NCBI RefSeq assembly: GCF_000143415.4
Contig: NW_003314306.1
Coordinates: forward strand, 1 to 64,000
From: Selaginella moellendorffii
Taxonomy: Eukaryota > Streptophyta > Lycopodiopsida > Selaginellales > Selaginellaceae
Reading direction: 5' to 3'
Length of the DNA stretch: 64,000 nt
In this document: piece by piece, positions 21,470 to 33,022 of the stretch
Layout: every line of letters starts with the position of its first letter
How positions within the stretch are numbered: position 1 is the stretch's first letter
Position numbers and translations under genes: made by a program
The notes under the pieces: model-generated
The model's input: only the letters and a program-made list of their open reading frames with translations
What the model was told of the DNA's origin: nothing
The model's database searches: none

Positions 21470-22240
21470 CCTCAAGAGAAGAAGCTCTATTTTGTGACCT
21501 TTGTAGACGACTATTCCAGGATGATCGCAGTGAAGTTTCTAGCTCGCAAATCTGAGGTGCTCAACGAGTTCCAGCTTTTTAGAACTCGAGCAGAGTTGCA
21601 GACTGGCAAGAAACTCAGGAAATTTCGAAGTGATGGTGGTGGAGAATATGTCTCTAAAGAGTTTATCAAATATTGTGACGAAGCTGGGATTGAGAGGCAG
21701 TATTCAGTTCCAGATACACAGCAACAAAATGGCACAGCTGAGCAAGCCAACCGAACGCTCGAGGCAGCTCGCTCCTTATTACGAGATTCTGGTTTGCCCA
21801 AGTCCTTTTGGTGTGAAGCCATTGCTGTTGCAGCTTATCTGCAAAACCGTCAGATCACATCAGCAGTGAGCGACGAGACACCATTTGAGCGTTGGTATGG
21901 CAGAATTTTTGGATGCATAGCGTATACATTTGTGCCAAGGAAGCATTGCACCAAGCTTGAAGATTGCAGTGTGAAGGCAGTTCTAGTCGGCTACAGTGAT
22001 CACATGAAGGCTTACAAGCTCTTCAGTTGTCCTCATAGAAGATCTTCCACAGTCGTGATGTGATCTTCAATGAAACACGGACGTATGCAACCAGAAATCT
22101 TCCGTGATCTGTGGTTTCCCCAGATCAATACCCTTTCCATACAAGCTTGCGCTCTTGATCCTCCAGTCAACCGTCAACGGTTTATGGTTCTCGACAGTGA
22201 CAAGGAAGAAGACTCCAGCAGTAGCTACGAATACGATATG
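21470..22240 (+). pseudogene. Ty1/copia integrase fragment
   Basis: The plus frame from about 21470 shows FVTFVDDYSRM (first D), KFRSDGGGEYVS (second D), QQNGTAEQANRTLEAARSLL (catalytic E) and FGCIAYTFVP, the order of a copia integrase. A frameshift near 22025-22045 moves the downstream FHSRDVIFNE block into another frame, and a stop follows. Protease and the 5' half are absent here. Part of a rearranged copia cluster (21470-25285). Confidence 0.88.
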
Positions 22241-22244
22241 AATA

Positions 22245-22349
22245 TGTTGGCATAGCATAACGGTAGGCAGTTAGGGGATACCAGAGAGAAGGGGGTGTGT
22301 TTTCCTTTGTAGCCTCTTGTGATGAACGAGACCCTGTTCATCCTTATGA
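22245..22349 (+). repeat. Copia LTR (plus orientation) followed by PBS
   Basis: A 105-bp copy beginning TGTTGGCATAGCAT. It is followed at 22350-22361 by TGGTATTGGAGC, one base away from the common plant copia primer-binding site (complement of the initiator tRNA-Met 3' end). A near-identical LTR lies inverted at 22775-22891. Confidence 0.75.
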
Positions 22350-22395
22350 TGGTATTGGAGCACTAGTTTTTCTGGGATGCCTTCAGACAAAGACG

Positions 22396-22747
22396 TTTTG
22401 GAAGTTTTTTGATGGCAGAAGTTTTTGACCATGCTGCTGAACTTGGTTTTCACTTCAATTAGATTGGTCTTGTTGGTTCTGCCAAGCACTGTCTTTAGTG
22501 CTTCCCAATTCTCGTTAGCTGTCAGGGATGTGTCAAGGTGACACCAATAAATCTTCCCCACTGCGTGTCCAAGGATTCCAAGAGCTTGAATGTTTTGTCT
22601 GTTCCACTCTTTCTCGGTTGCAACCTCTGTCGCTGCTGGACATGCCTCTGTCCCAGAGACTATATCCCAAAGGTTCTTCTCCATGAAGAAAAACTGCATC
22701 TGAGTTCGCCATCCATGGAAATCTCTGCCATCTTTGTCTGAAGCCAT
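22396..22747 (-). pseudogene. Copia gag N-terminal part, inverted
   Basis: Minus-strand frame from ATG 22747 reads MASDKDGRDFHGWRTQMQFF, then KNLWDIVSGTE, EKEWNRQNIQALGILGHAV and NWEALKTVLGR, the typical copia gag (UBN2/DUF4219) start. It ends at an inversion junction near 22396, after which the sequence is the mirror copy of its own 5' end. Confidence 0.82.
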
Positions 22748-22774
22748 CTCAGAAAAACTAGTGCTCCGATACCA

Positions 22775-22891
22775 TGATAAAGATGAACAGTGTCTCGTTC
22801 ATCACAAGAGGCTACAAAGGAAAACATACCCCCTTCTCTCTGGTATCCCTTAACTGCCTACCGTGCCTCTGGAGAATATGCTATGCCAACA
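22775..22891 (-). repeat. Copia LTR (minus orientation) with PBS
   Basis: On the minus strand this 117-bp LTR starts TGTTGGCATAGCAT (22891) and ends at 22775, immediately before the primer-binding site TGGTATCGGAGC (22774-22763) and gag. With the plus-oriented copy at 22245 it forms a long inverted repeat. Confidence 0.78.
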
Positions 22892-23329
22892 TATTCGTAT
22901 CAACTTCTTCCACGCACATGTTGTCGCAGGTTGATGGCATGGAAGACCTTCGGTGGCATGAAGCACAGGAACGTGATAAGCAATGGTGGCTGTTTACCGA
23001 GCTGCCCAGGACGTGCCTGTGGATCTCTTCTAAATTTCAAACAAAGTTTAAGTTGCTGGCAAATGTGAATGCATCATACATGTATCTGTTGGGCTGGTTG
23101 ATATTTTGTATTAGGTTTGTCGGTTGTTTCTTGCGTTGAGCTGAAGCTCTCAAACACGATCTATGCATCTCCGAGAGTGCTGTGCAATCCACTGTCCACG
23201 TTGCTACGTCTTTCAACGCGATCTGTCGAAAATTTTCCTGGAGTCTCTAGTCTGTTGCACCTCCCATGTGCAGTGCCAATGCCAATGCCAGTGTCGTTCA
23301 CATCCATTCCAAGTTTGCCCAAGACCAAA
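22892..23329. other. Intergenic, no gene seen
   Basis: No supported gene between the copia LTR and the kinase fragment. A short CCAATG-type tandem (about 23273-23295) is the only local structure. Confidence 0.45.
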
Positions 23330-23553
23330 ACAATGTCTACAGCTATGGAGTGGTGGGAACTCTTAACAGGTGTGGAAGCAACGAGCGTCTCCGAGTAAAG
23401 AGCCAAACTCCACATGAGTGGATTCTAGATGAAGGAAGAGAGGATCTCTGCCAGGTGTTTGATCTAGCATTGCCTCTCGTTGATGTTGATGGACTAGAGT
23501 TAATGCAGGTGCAGCCCTGAGTGGTGGCAATGCTAGGGCAGCTTAACCAAAGG
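23330..23553 (+). pseudogene. LRR receptor kinase C-terminal fragment
   Basis: The plus strand reads YSYGVV, then a gap, then EWILDEGREDLCQVFDLAL and, after a stop, VVAMLGQLNQ. This is the same order as the kinase C-terminus of the gene at 34972-38302 (YSYGVVLLELLTG, EWILDEGREDLCQVLDPAL, VVAMLEQLNQ). The ELLTG and RPSIKD segments are deleted or shifted. It is a local broken copy of that kinase or of a lost sibling. Confidence 0.8.
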
Positions 23554-23794
23554 TAATACCTCTTTAATAGACCATTTACTTCAGTGTTTGAGAGCACTAA
23601 AGCTCTCCACATTCGTAACTTCCACAAGGTATTTCTATTTTCCCTTAACTGCTTTAAGGCTCAAGGCTTAACCATACTAAGTTTATGTTCAAGTGTCTTT
23701 GGACGGAGTCGTGCTCTCTATGCTGACAGATATTAACTCGTACGTCTCTACTTTCCGATTCACGGTAGGAAATAACACAAAAGCAAAGAGGAGT

Positions 23795-23935
23795 CGATTC
23801 CAAACTTGAGCTTAAACTTGTCTCTAGACAAATTGCAAACCATGAACTCCCAGGAAATGGCTGGCAGAAAAGCTCGTCGACATCTTTCGCTGGAATCAAC
23901 AAACTCGATTGGTAAGCATGGCGTAGAGGCATTAC
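23795..23935 (-). pseudogene. GT37 fucosyltransferase fragment (B)
   Basis: The minus strand reads DVDELFCQPFPGSSWFA, matching DMDELFCEPFPRSSWFA of the intact gene at 38904, then skips to a short stretch matching the region around its LKFDKC. About 140 bp remain. Confidence 0.75.
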
Positions 23936-24189
23936 ACCACGTACAAGATCATGAGATGAGACGAGAAAGCTCTAGATTGATCCATCCCACATTTGAAAGA
24001 AATCCCACGTTCTCAGCCTATAACTACAGATCACATGTAAATGGGTATGCAGCTCAAATGTTAGAGCGCTCTTGGGCACTGGGGAGCGATAGCTGGCATC
24101 TCCAAGTTCTTGATAATGGTTGGCACGTAGATGTTAGCTATGGCACGACATTGCGCTCTCAGCATCGTACACACATCAGAGTGGACTAG

Positions 24190-25200
24190 CTCTAAAATCT
24201 CGGTAGCTCTTGTAGCAGCACCAGCCTTGAAAGGAAATCTGTGCTGCTTCGCAAGAATGCACGGCTAACAAAACCTCAGCTTCTGAGAAGTGATGTGAAG
24301 ACCTTCAACCATGCCTGAACTCGCGAGTTGTTTAATATCCCGGTAATTCGTGTGACCAAGCCGGCGATGCCATGTCTGGAGGTCAACCGCATGCTGAGGA
24401 CCTGCAAAAAGAAGCTGCTCGCTAGGCTTGACTGGATACTCCACCTCTGCATTCAGCCGGTAAAGGCCAGCATAACGCCTCGCCTCGCATTATAGCGCAC
24501 TGTGTCTTGGAAAAGAGAAGTTCGCAATCACGATCTGTGCCACTGACTGCTACAACCTGTCCTGTGGCAAATCGAACCTTGATTGTACCGAGTAGTCATC
24601 ACCGAGGTAAATTCGCTTCCCGTCTGGAACGTCTTCTAAATGCGAGAAAAGGCTTTGGGTCATATGCTGATTGGCTCCACTGTCAATCCAGATCACCTCT
24701 GTTCTTGGCAAGGGAATTTGACTCTGCTACAGCTTGAGCCATGAACAAGCAACCATCAGTGACAGCATCTTGCTCTGCTCGTGCGTAATTGGCGACTTTC
24801 TTCCCCTTCCTGATTTCCTTCTGGATCTTGGCCGCTTCATCTGTACAGTCCCGGGCGAAGTGTCCTGGCTTTTTACAGATATTATAGAGACCGTTAGTTT
24901 TGCGCTTCTTCTTTCTCTTTCGCTCGTTTTGACCTTCTTGTTTGCGTTCTTTGGCAGCATCCTCCTGGCGTGGCCCTAGCCTGTCCCAGATCGAGACTTT
25001 GGCCTTAGAACCAGCAAACATAGCCAAATCGCGAGGGATTTCTTCGAGAAACTGAGATCCTCCTAGCAAGGTTTCCAGTGTTAACATCTCGTTAACGACC
25101 TCATCAAAGGTTTTGGTGGCCACATATCCAGTGGCAGCAAGTTGAAACGCTGTTGGAATGCCCTTGAGAAACACCTGCTGTCCACTTTGCAAGAAGAAGG
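24190..25200 (-). pseudogene. Copia gag zinc knuckle to pre-integrase relic
   Basis: Read leftward from about 25200, this gives the gag C-terminal half (FLKGIPTAFQLAATGYVATKT), a lysine-rich region, and a zinc knuckle whose first cysteine is replaced (YNICKKPGHFARDC). Further left are degenerate protease and pre-integrase sequences with several stops (a piece matching GAATRATEIL..DVC near 24215). It is a broken copia polyprotein from the same family as the pieces at 21470-22891. Confidence 0.8.
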
Positions 25201-25290
25201 ACGAGTCCATTCAAGATTATGCAAGTAGTTTGAAGGATATAGCAAAGCAGATTGACACTCTTCAATCTCAAGGGCATCGGGGCCAAATGT
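25190..25290 (+). pseudogene. Copia gag central fragment, opposite orientation
   Basis: The plus strand reads KKDESIQDYASSLKDIAKQI, the part of gag that normally lies just upstream of the FLKGIPTAFQL segment. That segment sits back to back on the minus strand, so an inversion breakpoint lies at about 25190-25200. Confidence 0.7.
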
Positions 25291-25436
25291 TCTTGCTACA
25301 CTCACCTTCACTCAACAATTCATATCATGTCATTGCTCCATTATTATATCTTCATTCCATCATCAGGGGCACTTTTCTGAAGAAAAAAAAGTCAAAGAAA
25401 GTAATAATAAATTGCTATGCATTGCATGTAGCAACG

Positions 25437-25761
25437 TTTGGTTTGCTTAATGGTAGTTTTATTATTACTTATTAATCTAATTGATCAAATAAAGTTTATA
25501 ATTATAAGCATGTTTGTAATTTATAAACACAAGATTAATCTTATTGCATATCAACCATTAGATAATAGAATAAAAAAGAATATACTAAAAAGGGTTTAGG
25601 AAAGTTTATAAATTATAAACATGTTTATAAATTATAAATACCAGATTAATCTAAATGAATACCAACCGTTAGATGGTAGAATATTCTAGAATATCCAAGA
25701 ATATTCTAGGTATATTCACTACCATCCCAGTCCTCCTATAGATTTGCTTAAGCAAACCAAA
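25437..25761. mobile_element. MITE-like element with 14-bp perfect terminal inverted repeats
   Basis: TTTGGTTTGCTTAA at 25437-25450 is the exact reverse complement of TTAAGCAAACCAAA at 25748-25761. The 325-bp AT-rich interior has no coding frame and contains an imperfect direct duplication (about 25492-25570 and 25608-25682, around AAAGTTTATAA and AGATTAATCT). No clear target-site duplication is visible. Confidence 0.55.
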
Positions 25762-27132
25762 AATTAAGAAAGAAATATTATAGAAGAAGAAAAAGTGGAA
25801 TAAACTCCATATAAGTAAAAAGGTACTTTAGCTACTAAAACATAAATAAAAAACTTTATACCACTTACCCTTCTTTACATATAAGTCAGCATTTGAGATA
25901 AGAAATTATTAGAATAGTCTATATTTTTTAAAAAAATAGAAAAATTTCTCAAGAAAAAATCAATAGAAAAGTGTATTCTATTATGAGAGTAGAAAAATTC
26001 CTTAAAACAAAGACTTTCAATCACATTTATATCAAAGAAAAAACACTTAACCTAAAATTTTAGCAACCTTAAGAACAGAAAAAAGACTCCATTAATGAAA
26101 TAAAAACAAGATTCTTAACTTTATACACACATTCAACGTTTAGATTAATATGAAAAGAATAGAAAATATTTAACTCGCCACTAAAATAAAATAAAAAATC
26201 ATAAATGATCAATATATTAGAAGAAAAAGTTGGTGAAGGCTGAGAAAAAGAAAATGTTGAGAAAGAAAAAAAGGCAACAAGAAAAAATTATATAGTAAAT
26301 TGAAGAATTAATGCCTACTATATGAAATCTCTAACTTTTTTCTAAAGATACTTTATAAATTTTTCATTAAAAACCCATTTAAACTCATAAGCATCATCTT
26401 CCCAAAAACTCAATCCTCAAAATCCTTTAGAAATAAAATTATATCATCTATAACTTTCCAATTAATATCACAATAACAATCACTAGGAAATATCAAAACA
26501 CTAAGAACAAGAAATAATGCACTAAGGATTTACCATGAAGAAAGAAGGTAACGTAACTTTCCTCCAATTCTACATACACAACATTGTCACAGCTAAACAT
26601 ATAATTTTTACTATTGTATCACATATTTGATTCAGTTTTTAGTGTTGATCATGTTAGTATTATTTAAATCCTTGAGTCATCCTTGTCCATTGGAACTTCT
26701 ATTTCAAAGAGTCTGAAAAAAATTATAAAAGTTTATGACATTACAGAATGAGGACAACAAAGTAACATTTGTAGCCTTAAGAGATACATTCCTCTATTAA
26801 TAACAATATGGCATAAAAAAAAGAGAATGCAATGAAGAAAAATATTTTTCATAGTTACAATCTTATATTTGGTGAAAAGCTACAACAAAAATAAAGATGA
26901 AAAGAAGAATAATGGACTAAAAACAAAAACACAATCTTTAAGACTAAGAAAATCATTATAAAAAATTTATCCTTCAGAAACAATTTGCAATGCCCTATAA
27001 TTCTACCAATGTAAGTGTTTAAGATATGGGAATAGATATAAACTTTTAATTATATAGATTCAAACCCAATTGGATAGTTTATATGATACAGTACTATAAT
27101 TAGTGTATTACCTAATATGTATTTGTAGGCTT
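25762..27132. other. AT-rich intergenic DNA, no gene seen
   Basis: Very A/T-rich, with no open frame over 60 codons and no recognisable family. Possibly old transposon debris. Confidence 0.6.
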
Positions 27133-28848
27133 TGTGAGGTTCAAGGGTACAGCTTCAATGCTGTATATTAATATTAGCATAGTGGGATTTTGGTAGCTAT
27201 CAGATTGATTTCAATCTAAACCACTCACTCCTATATATAAACTAGTTTTTGGGCTAATTGATATGTATATTTTTTGTATTCTCTTTTCATATTCCATGCA
27301 CTTATATTGGTGGAGATAAGAGGCAATTTTGATTGTCTATAAAAAGTATTAGGATTTGGGATTTAAGTTTAGATCTAACTTTTGCATTGGGGTGAAAGCC
27401 TAAAGCGTGTATTCCTCAGGGGGGGTTATGGGGTTTCAAATATATAGTAGGGATAGTGGTTGGAATGCATATCTGACCACCTGAGACATTAGTTTAGCTC
27501 CTGTTGGGTTGTGTTGCTCCTTGTTCTGTGTCTAGTTTGGATTTAAGCCCAAACTCCATGCTACTCTAGTTGGTGGGGTACCCTCCTCTTCGCATTAGGC
27601 CATTGGTATGCCAAAATTGTGCCAGACTCCGTCTAACACCATTTTGCATGCAGGTGCTGGATACGGGGAGCTGATGCTCGTGGGATTGTACTAGACCCTC
27701 ATTTCATAGCGTAACGGGTTGGAGTTTGGCTCCAAATTCATGTGCACTACAGATTTGATGGGATCAACTAAGCAATGAGTATGTCAATATTGCTTCTAAC
27801 TACCTGACTCGCTAGATGGAAGTCGGTGCTCTTGTTAATGTGTCTATAACTATTATTAGATACTTCCTCCTCAATCAATTGATGTTCCAACATTCTTATC
27901 TAGAGCAGATTCTTTCAAATAATGGTCCCACATTTATGGCTAAGGCATTTCATGTTTTGATATCTCAATTGGGGATATGCCACACTTTTACAAGTGTTTA
28001 TCATCCATAATCAGACAATTTAGCTTGCTTGGAACTTCAAAGGGATGATTGCAAAGTACGTGAATTTTTAACATTTAGATTGGGATGGTTATTTGCCATC
28101 TCTTCTGTATGCGTATGCTATAAGGGTGCAGAGTTCTATTAGTGCTTCACTATATAAAGTTTTATATGGTCATGATCTAATTCTATTAATGGAGTTACTT
28201 TTGCGATTGCTACGGGCTGCCAATGCTAGGTTGTAGGATCAATATTTGATAAGCATTTTGGCATTTGTTTGAATAGAGTCTGCCAAACACCTAAGCCGCA
28301 TACAAGTGGGACAATAACGGCGTTATAACTCCCATCATTGTCCACATACAGAGTACAAAGTGGATGATTTGGTATTAGTCCATTTTCCCTATCTTATGGG
28401 ATGTAGGTTATCTAAAGGGCTCCTTGCTCAATAGGAAAATCTATATCAAGTGTTACGGCAAATTGAACCATAGGTTTATAAGGTTTAATATGACATCTAG
28501 TACGCTGATCCTCAAAAAATTGTGCATATACAGTGGTTGAAACACTTTGTACAAAGGGATTATGAACAATTGGCACCACCTAAAGATCCACCAATGCCTC
28601 CTTTTGCAAATCCTAGCCCATTTATAAAAGAACTTTAATGGTTTTTCATCATTCTGAGAGGAGGGGATGATATGAGGTCTAAGTGTATGGTTACAATGCC
28701 ATATATTAATATTAGGGTAGTGGGATTTTAGTAGGCGTTAGATTGGTTTTAATTTGGACCACTTGCTTTTATATATAAATTAGTGTTTTTGGGCTAATTA
28801 ATATGTATATTTCTATATTCCATTTCCATATTCCATGCATTCACAGTC
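27133..28848 (+). mobile_element. Internally deleted Ty3/gypsy element with two LTRs
   Basis: The left LTR spans about 27133-27386 (starts TGTGAGGTTCAAG, ends TTTTGCA). The right LTR starts at 28671 (TATGAGGTCTAAG) and is recognisable to about 28848. A polypurine tract, GAGAGGAGGGGA, lies just before it at about 28656-28667. Between them, the plus strand holds an integrase relic: LSNNGPTFMAK near 27915, LGICHTFTSVYHP near 27970, then after a stop the C-terminal WDGYLP and DDLVLVHFPY blocks to about 28640. RT and RNase H are missing. The first 380 bp after the left LTR are an unrelated repeat shared with 46032. Confidence 0.75.
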
Positions 28849-29866
28849 TTAGTTATTTACAATATACCTCTTTATTAAACAAATATATAAAATATGTTAT
28901 TAAGCAGTAATATTTAAAAATATTTTCCTAACTACAATACAGTTTATAAGCACTAATTCTATGGAAAAGAAATAATAGGTATAAATTTATATTTATAAAA
29001 CATTTTTAATAATTATTTTTAATATTGGATTGGGTAGTAATATATTAATTATCTTAAGCTTTTATTATTCTATATTCTAATTAAATGCATAATTAATTAA
29101 AATATTTCTAATACATAAATTAGTAATAACTAATAATAATTATTCTCTTGTTTTTTTATAAAATATTAATATAGATTTATACTATGTAAAAACATAATTT
29201 ACATACAACATCTAATTAATATTAGAAATTCCATTTAAACTTTTTCTTAGTTCAGGCAGTTTCCTAAATATATTCATATTTCCAAAAAATGCTTTGTATC
29301 TAATATTTTTAATAATATTTATTCTTACTTATATTAAATTTATATTATTAAGTTTACAATAGCAAAACTTTTCAGGAGTTATATAAATTTTACAAATAAT
29401 CCACATAGACTGTATTAAATGAAATCTTAGTTATTTTGAATTAATTTTACTAATTATCTTTAAAATTTTAATTTATAAATATTTATATTTTATTCTATTA
29501 AATCACTTAATTTAGGACTATAGTACTTTTAGCAATAGTTCTACTATAGAAGTCTTCCAAAGTTTTTATATATAGCAATCACTATGAATTGATCAAATGA
29601 ATAATATACATCATCTCCAGGATAAGAACTTTAGCTGAACTCAAGGATTGGCAGCAAGAGTAAGAGGAATTATATTACACACTATAAATATTACTATCAA
29701 CTGAGTTTGATTATTCAACTACAAGGATATAACATTGAGTAATTGCACCAATTATTGCTCTAGAATCAGAGGAAGAAGTTACTACTCTACCATGAAAATG
29801 AATGAAAAGGAAAGAATAAAAGAGAAGAAATTAAGAAAAGATATAAGAAAAAAGAAATCTAAATAA
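28849..29866. other. AT-rich intergenic DNA, no gene seen
   Basis: Extremely A/T-rich with no coding frame. Confidence 0.6.
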
Positions 29867-30103
29867 TGCAAAAGCTAAATCTAAATCAAAATCCCAACAC
29901 TCTTTAGGAACAATCAAAATTGCCCCTCATCTCCATTAATGTGAATGTATAGAATATAGAAATGGAATACAAAAATGTACATATTAATTAACCTAAAAAC
30001 TCTAGTTTATATACAGGAGCGAATAGTCCAAATTGAAACCAATCTAACGGCTACTAAAATCCCATTAGTATATGGCATTGTAGCTATACACTTGGACCTC
30101 ACA
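29867..30103 (-). repeat. Solo LTR of the 27.1-28.8 kb gypsy family, inverted
   Basis: The minus strand begins TGTGAGGTCCAAGTGTA (30103) and follows the LTR at 27133 block by block (ATTTTAGTAGCCGTTAGATT, TATATAAACTAG, GGCAATTTTGATTG) to TTTTGCA at 29867. No internal element sequence adjoins either side. Confidence 0.75.
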
Positions 30104-32939
30104 AGGCTACATTTAAAAATATAATATATACTCCTATTATAAAGTTGATTAATTTTCTTGTATTAATAATTAAAGCTTTGATCATACATAATGTTGGGTT
30201 GCATATGTTTCAGTGATATCTAAACAGGCCATTTATATAGAATATACTATAATAATCAATTTCTAAAAGTTAATTTTGAACTAAAATTTTCTAAGATTAT
30301 ATTACTATACAAAACAGATTTTATGGAAATAATAAGCTTAGGTAAAGCTTATTATATTATTCATAAAGCATTAAAAATAATGTGAGAATACTAATACAGG
30401 TAAAATATTAAGAAAATTATATACATTAAATATTGCTCTAACCATATATTAACTCTATAATAGTAACTGTATCTGTACTATATCATTGAATTAGCTATTA
30501 GAACAATAGTGTAAATTATAAATTCAAAATCAAATTCAATTTAAAATATTTTAAATTGGATGTTTTTAATAAGCCATAAAATCTTTATACTTAATTTTTT
30601 ATCATAAGATTACACTACTAATAAAGGAGAGCTCTTTCAGTTAGTTATACTTTTGTACTTTTAAATTCAAGAAACGCAGATAAAAGTAAGTGTATATTTA
30701 TTTCTGTAGATTTAACTAAAAATTTGTTAAACAGAATTTCCAGAAAATCATAGTGAAACTTGTCCAGTTTTCCATCCTCTATCATTTTCTCTCATCGCAG
30801 ACTTCTTTGGACAGTGTTTCAGGAGACTGTTTTTGCTCCCTGCAATTGAGAGCGGTTCTGTGCGAGGATTTTGCCGTAACCCAAGCCATCTTCCAGGTGC
30901 AAGCTCTCAGTGGCTGCTGGATACTTTTGCATCAAGAATCACCTCATGGGTACAACTTGTCATTGGTTAGATTATTGTGCATTGCCACCTACTCAGTGTT
31001 TGGCCAGCACCCAGCACACAGTGTCCCAATCTCTGCACCCATGAATTCACCAAGTAGAGAAAGTAAAAAACTTACCATCCTAATGACCATGTGGGTCTGC
31101 CACATTGAGGAGTAGGTGAGCCGTGAATGCCTCCTCTGCCGCCAGCAGCCAGTTCTTCAATGTGATGCCCAACATAATCCTCTCAGCACTGGGCATGCCA
31201 AAGGGGATGGTTAAGACCCTAGACACAGCATACACATACAGCTGCTATTGTGCAAGATCATCGAGACGTTGGAAGAAACACACTTCTGCCAGGAGAGCTG
31301 GTGCAATCCCTTCCTCTACCCACCATCCAATCGCAAGCCAAGCTTTGTATACCCAGCGCAGGCACGTGGTGCTGTGACCCACTGAAGTTCTGGATGTCGA
31401 GCTGAGTCGGCCAAAAGCCTAAGCATAGGGGAGCCATAAGACCTGTAGTCTCCAAGCTGCTGGATCTCAGTCCAGGTCCTCAATTAACTGTTGTTGCCAC
31501 CACATCATCACCCCCATCACACTCTAGCATTCTCTTTGATTCTCCATTTAGGAAACGTCCTTTGACCTTGTCATCATGCACCTGTGGCGTCATACCTCCC
31601 CCACCAGCATCACGCTCCACTCGTCCAGTGTTGCATTTCAATGAGACTATAAACCAGATCTCCAGCGCTGTGCCTTCCCACGGGGGCTGTGAATCACCGG
31701 GACCACACCCCTAGCTTCCTTCTTGGTCCCTCCAGTGCCTCGTCCCGATGAAGTCCCCATACTGAAGTCTTCACATAGGCCATTTCCTCCACAGTAACTA
31801 CGGAAAGGAGGCACAACACATCCCGGCTCAAACACATTGAGTCGACACTCTGTCTTTTCTTTCCACCACTCCCACCAGTTGCTCCACCGTCCGAAAGCCT
31901 CCTCCAGAACGTGCAGCAATTTCCCCTACCCAGATTGTACTCTCCCTCTCTGAACAAGGCATTGAAAAATAGAGGCTGGTTCAGCCAGTCCTCGGCTCTG
32001 CTAGGAATAACCTAGCCCACAGGAAAGGATGTCCACACCTTCTCTCAAGGGAAGGGACTTTGGGTCCTTCAGTGAAGAGCCAATTGTGTCTCCTCCACCC
32101 AGGGTTTTGCTTGGGATGTATGGTGAGAAGACTCTGCTGTAACAGGAGCTTCCATTGTTGGCTGCAAAAAGATCCTTCTAATGCATAGCCTTTGCCATAT
32201 CATTGGGATTTACAGCACCAAGCAGCGTCAATCCAGTGCGCAAGCAAGCTGCTCATTCTTCAATGATCTAAGCTATTACATATGGTCACGTGTGTACCAC
32301 GAACATCCCCGTGTTTGATCGGCGCAAGCTTCTCGGTGCTCGTCAACGGCCGCCTCCTGTAGGAAACTTCGCGGCTGGGGAGCTGCGGTAAATTGCAAGT
32401 TTTATCCGCGCAAACAAACAGGTGTCGCTCACACCTTCACCACCAGCCCCAATCCTCGCCAAAATATTTCGAAACAACAAGCGGTAAGAAACTGTGCCGA
32501 TAGGCCAGATCTGTAGTAGATTGACTAAGTATTATTACTATTTTATTTGGCACCATGTGAGGACCCGTAACTCGTGACACATGCCTCTCCAGTGGCTCTC
32601 ACCAATTATTAAAAATCATAAACAGGCAGGCTTGTTCACTAGATGACTCTTTTTCTTTCTCTGCCCGGCACCGGCTGGAGATACAGAGTGCTTTGAAACC
32701 CAGGCACACAGAAGATAAGCTGCTAAGTCATCCATTCCATAGAGTTCCAGCGCCTTCCAACATTGGGCACCTCAGAAATGAATACAGTACATTCCACAAC
32801 ACAAGTTCTTCAAGTAACCATTCTTCCAGGAGACAGGAGTGACTCCCTTTGCCGCTCTTCACCTTCATTTCTGTGAGCCAATGGTGGGATGATTCACAAA
32901 ACACACAACACACAAAGGGAAGTTTCGAAGTAAACTACA
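30104..32939. other. Intergenic, no gene seen
   Basis: 30104-30740 is AT-rich. 30750-32700 changes abruptly to balanced, more GC-rich DNA with several open frames of 80-120 codons, none with recognisable domains or splice-linked exons. It could be transposon-derived, but I cannot identify it. Confidence 0.45.
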
Positions 32940-32946
32940 AGTATGC

Positions 32947-32953
32947 TTTTTAT
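32947..32953 (-). terminator. Candidate polyadenylation signal of the peptide gene
   Basis: AATAAA on the minus strand, about 70 bases past the peptide stop codon at 33023. Confidence 0.45.
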
Positions 32954-33022
32954 TGAGATTGAGAGCTCAATGTCCAACTAAATGTTGAAGTGAGAACTCC
33001 CGAAAGAAGGAAGCAAACCAAT

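Noticed and set aside
30753-31957. Several frames of 84-120 codons
   Set aside because: No recognisable motif on either strand; the region changes composition abruptly but I could not tie it to a gene or element.
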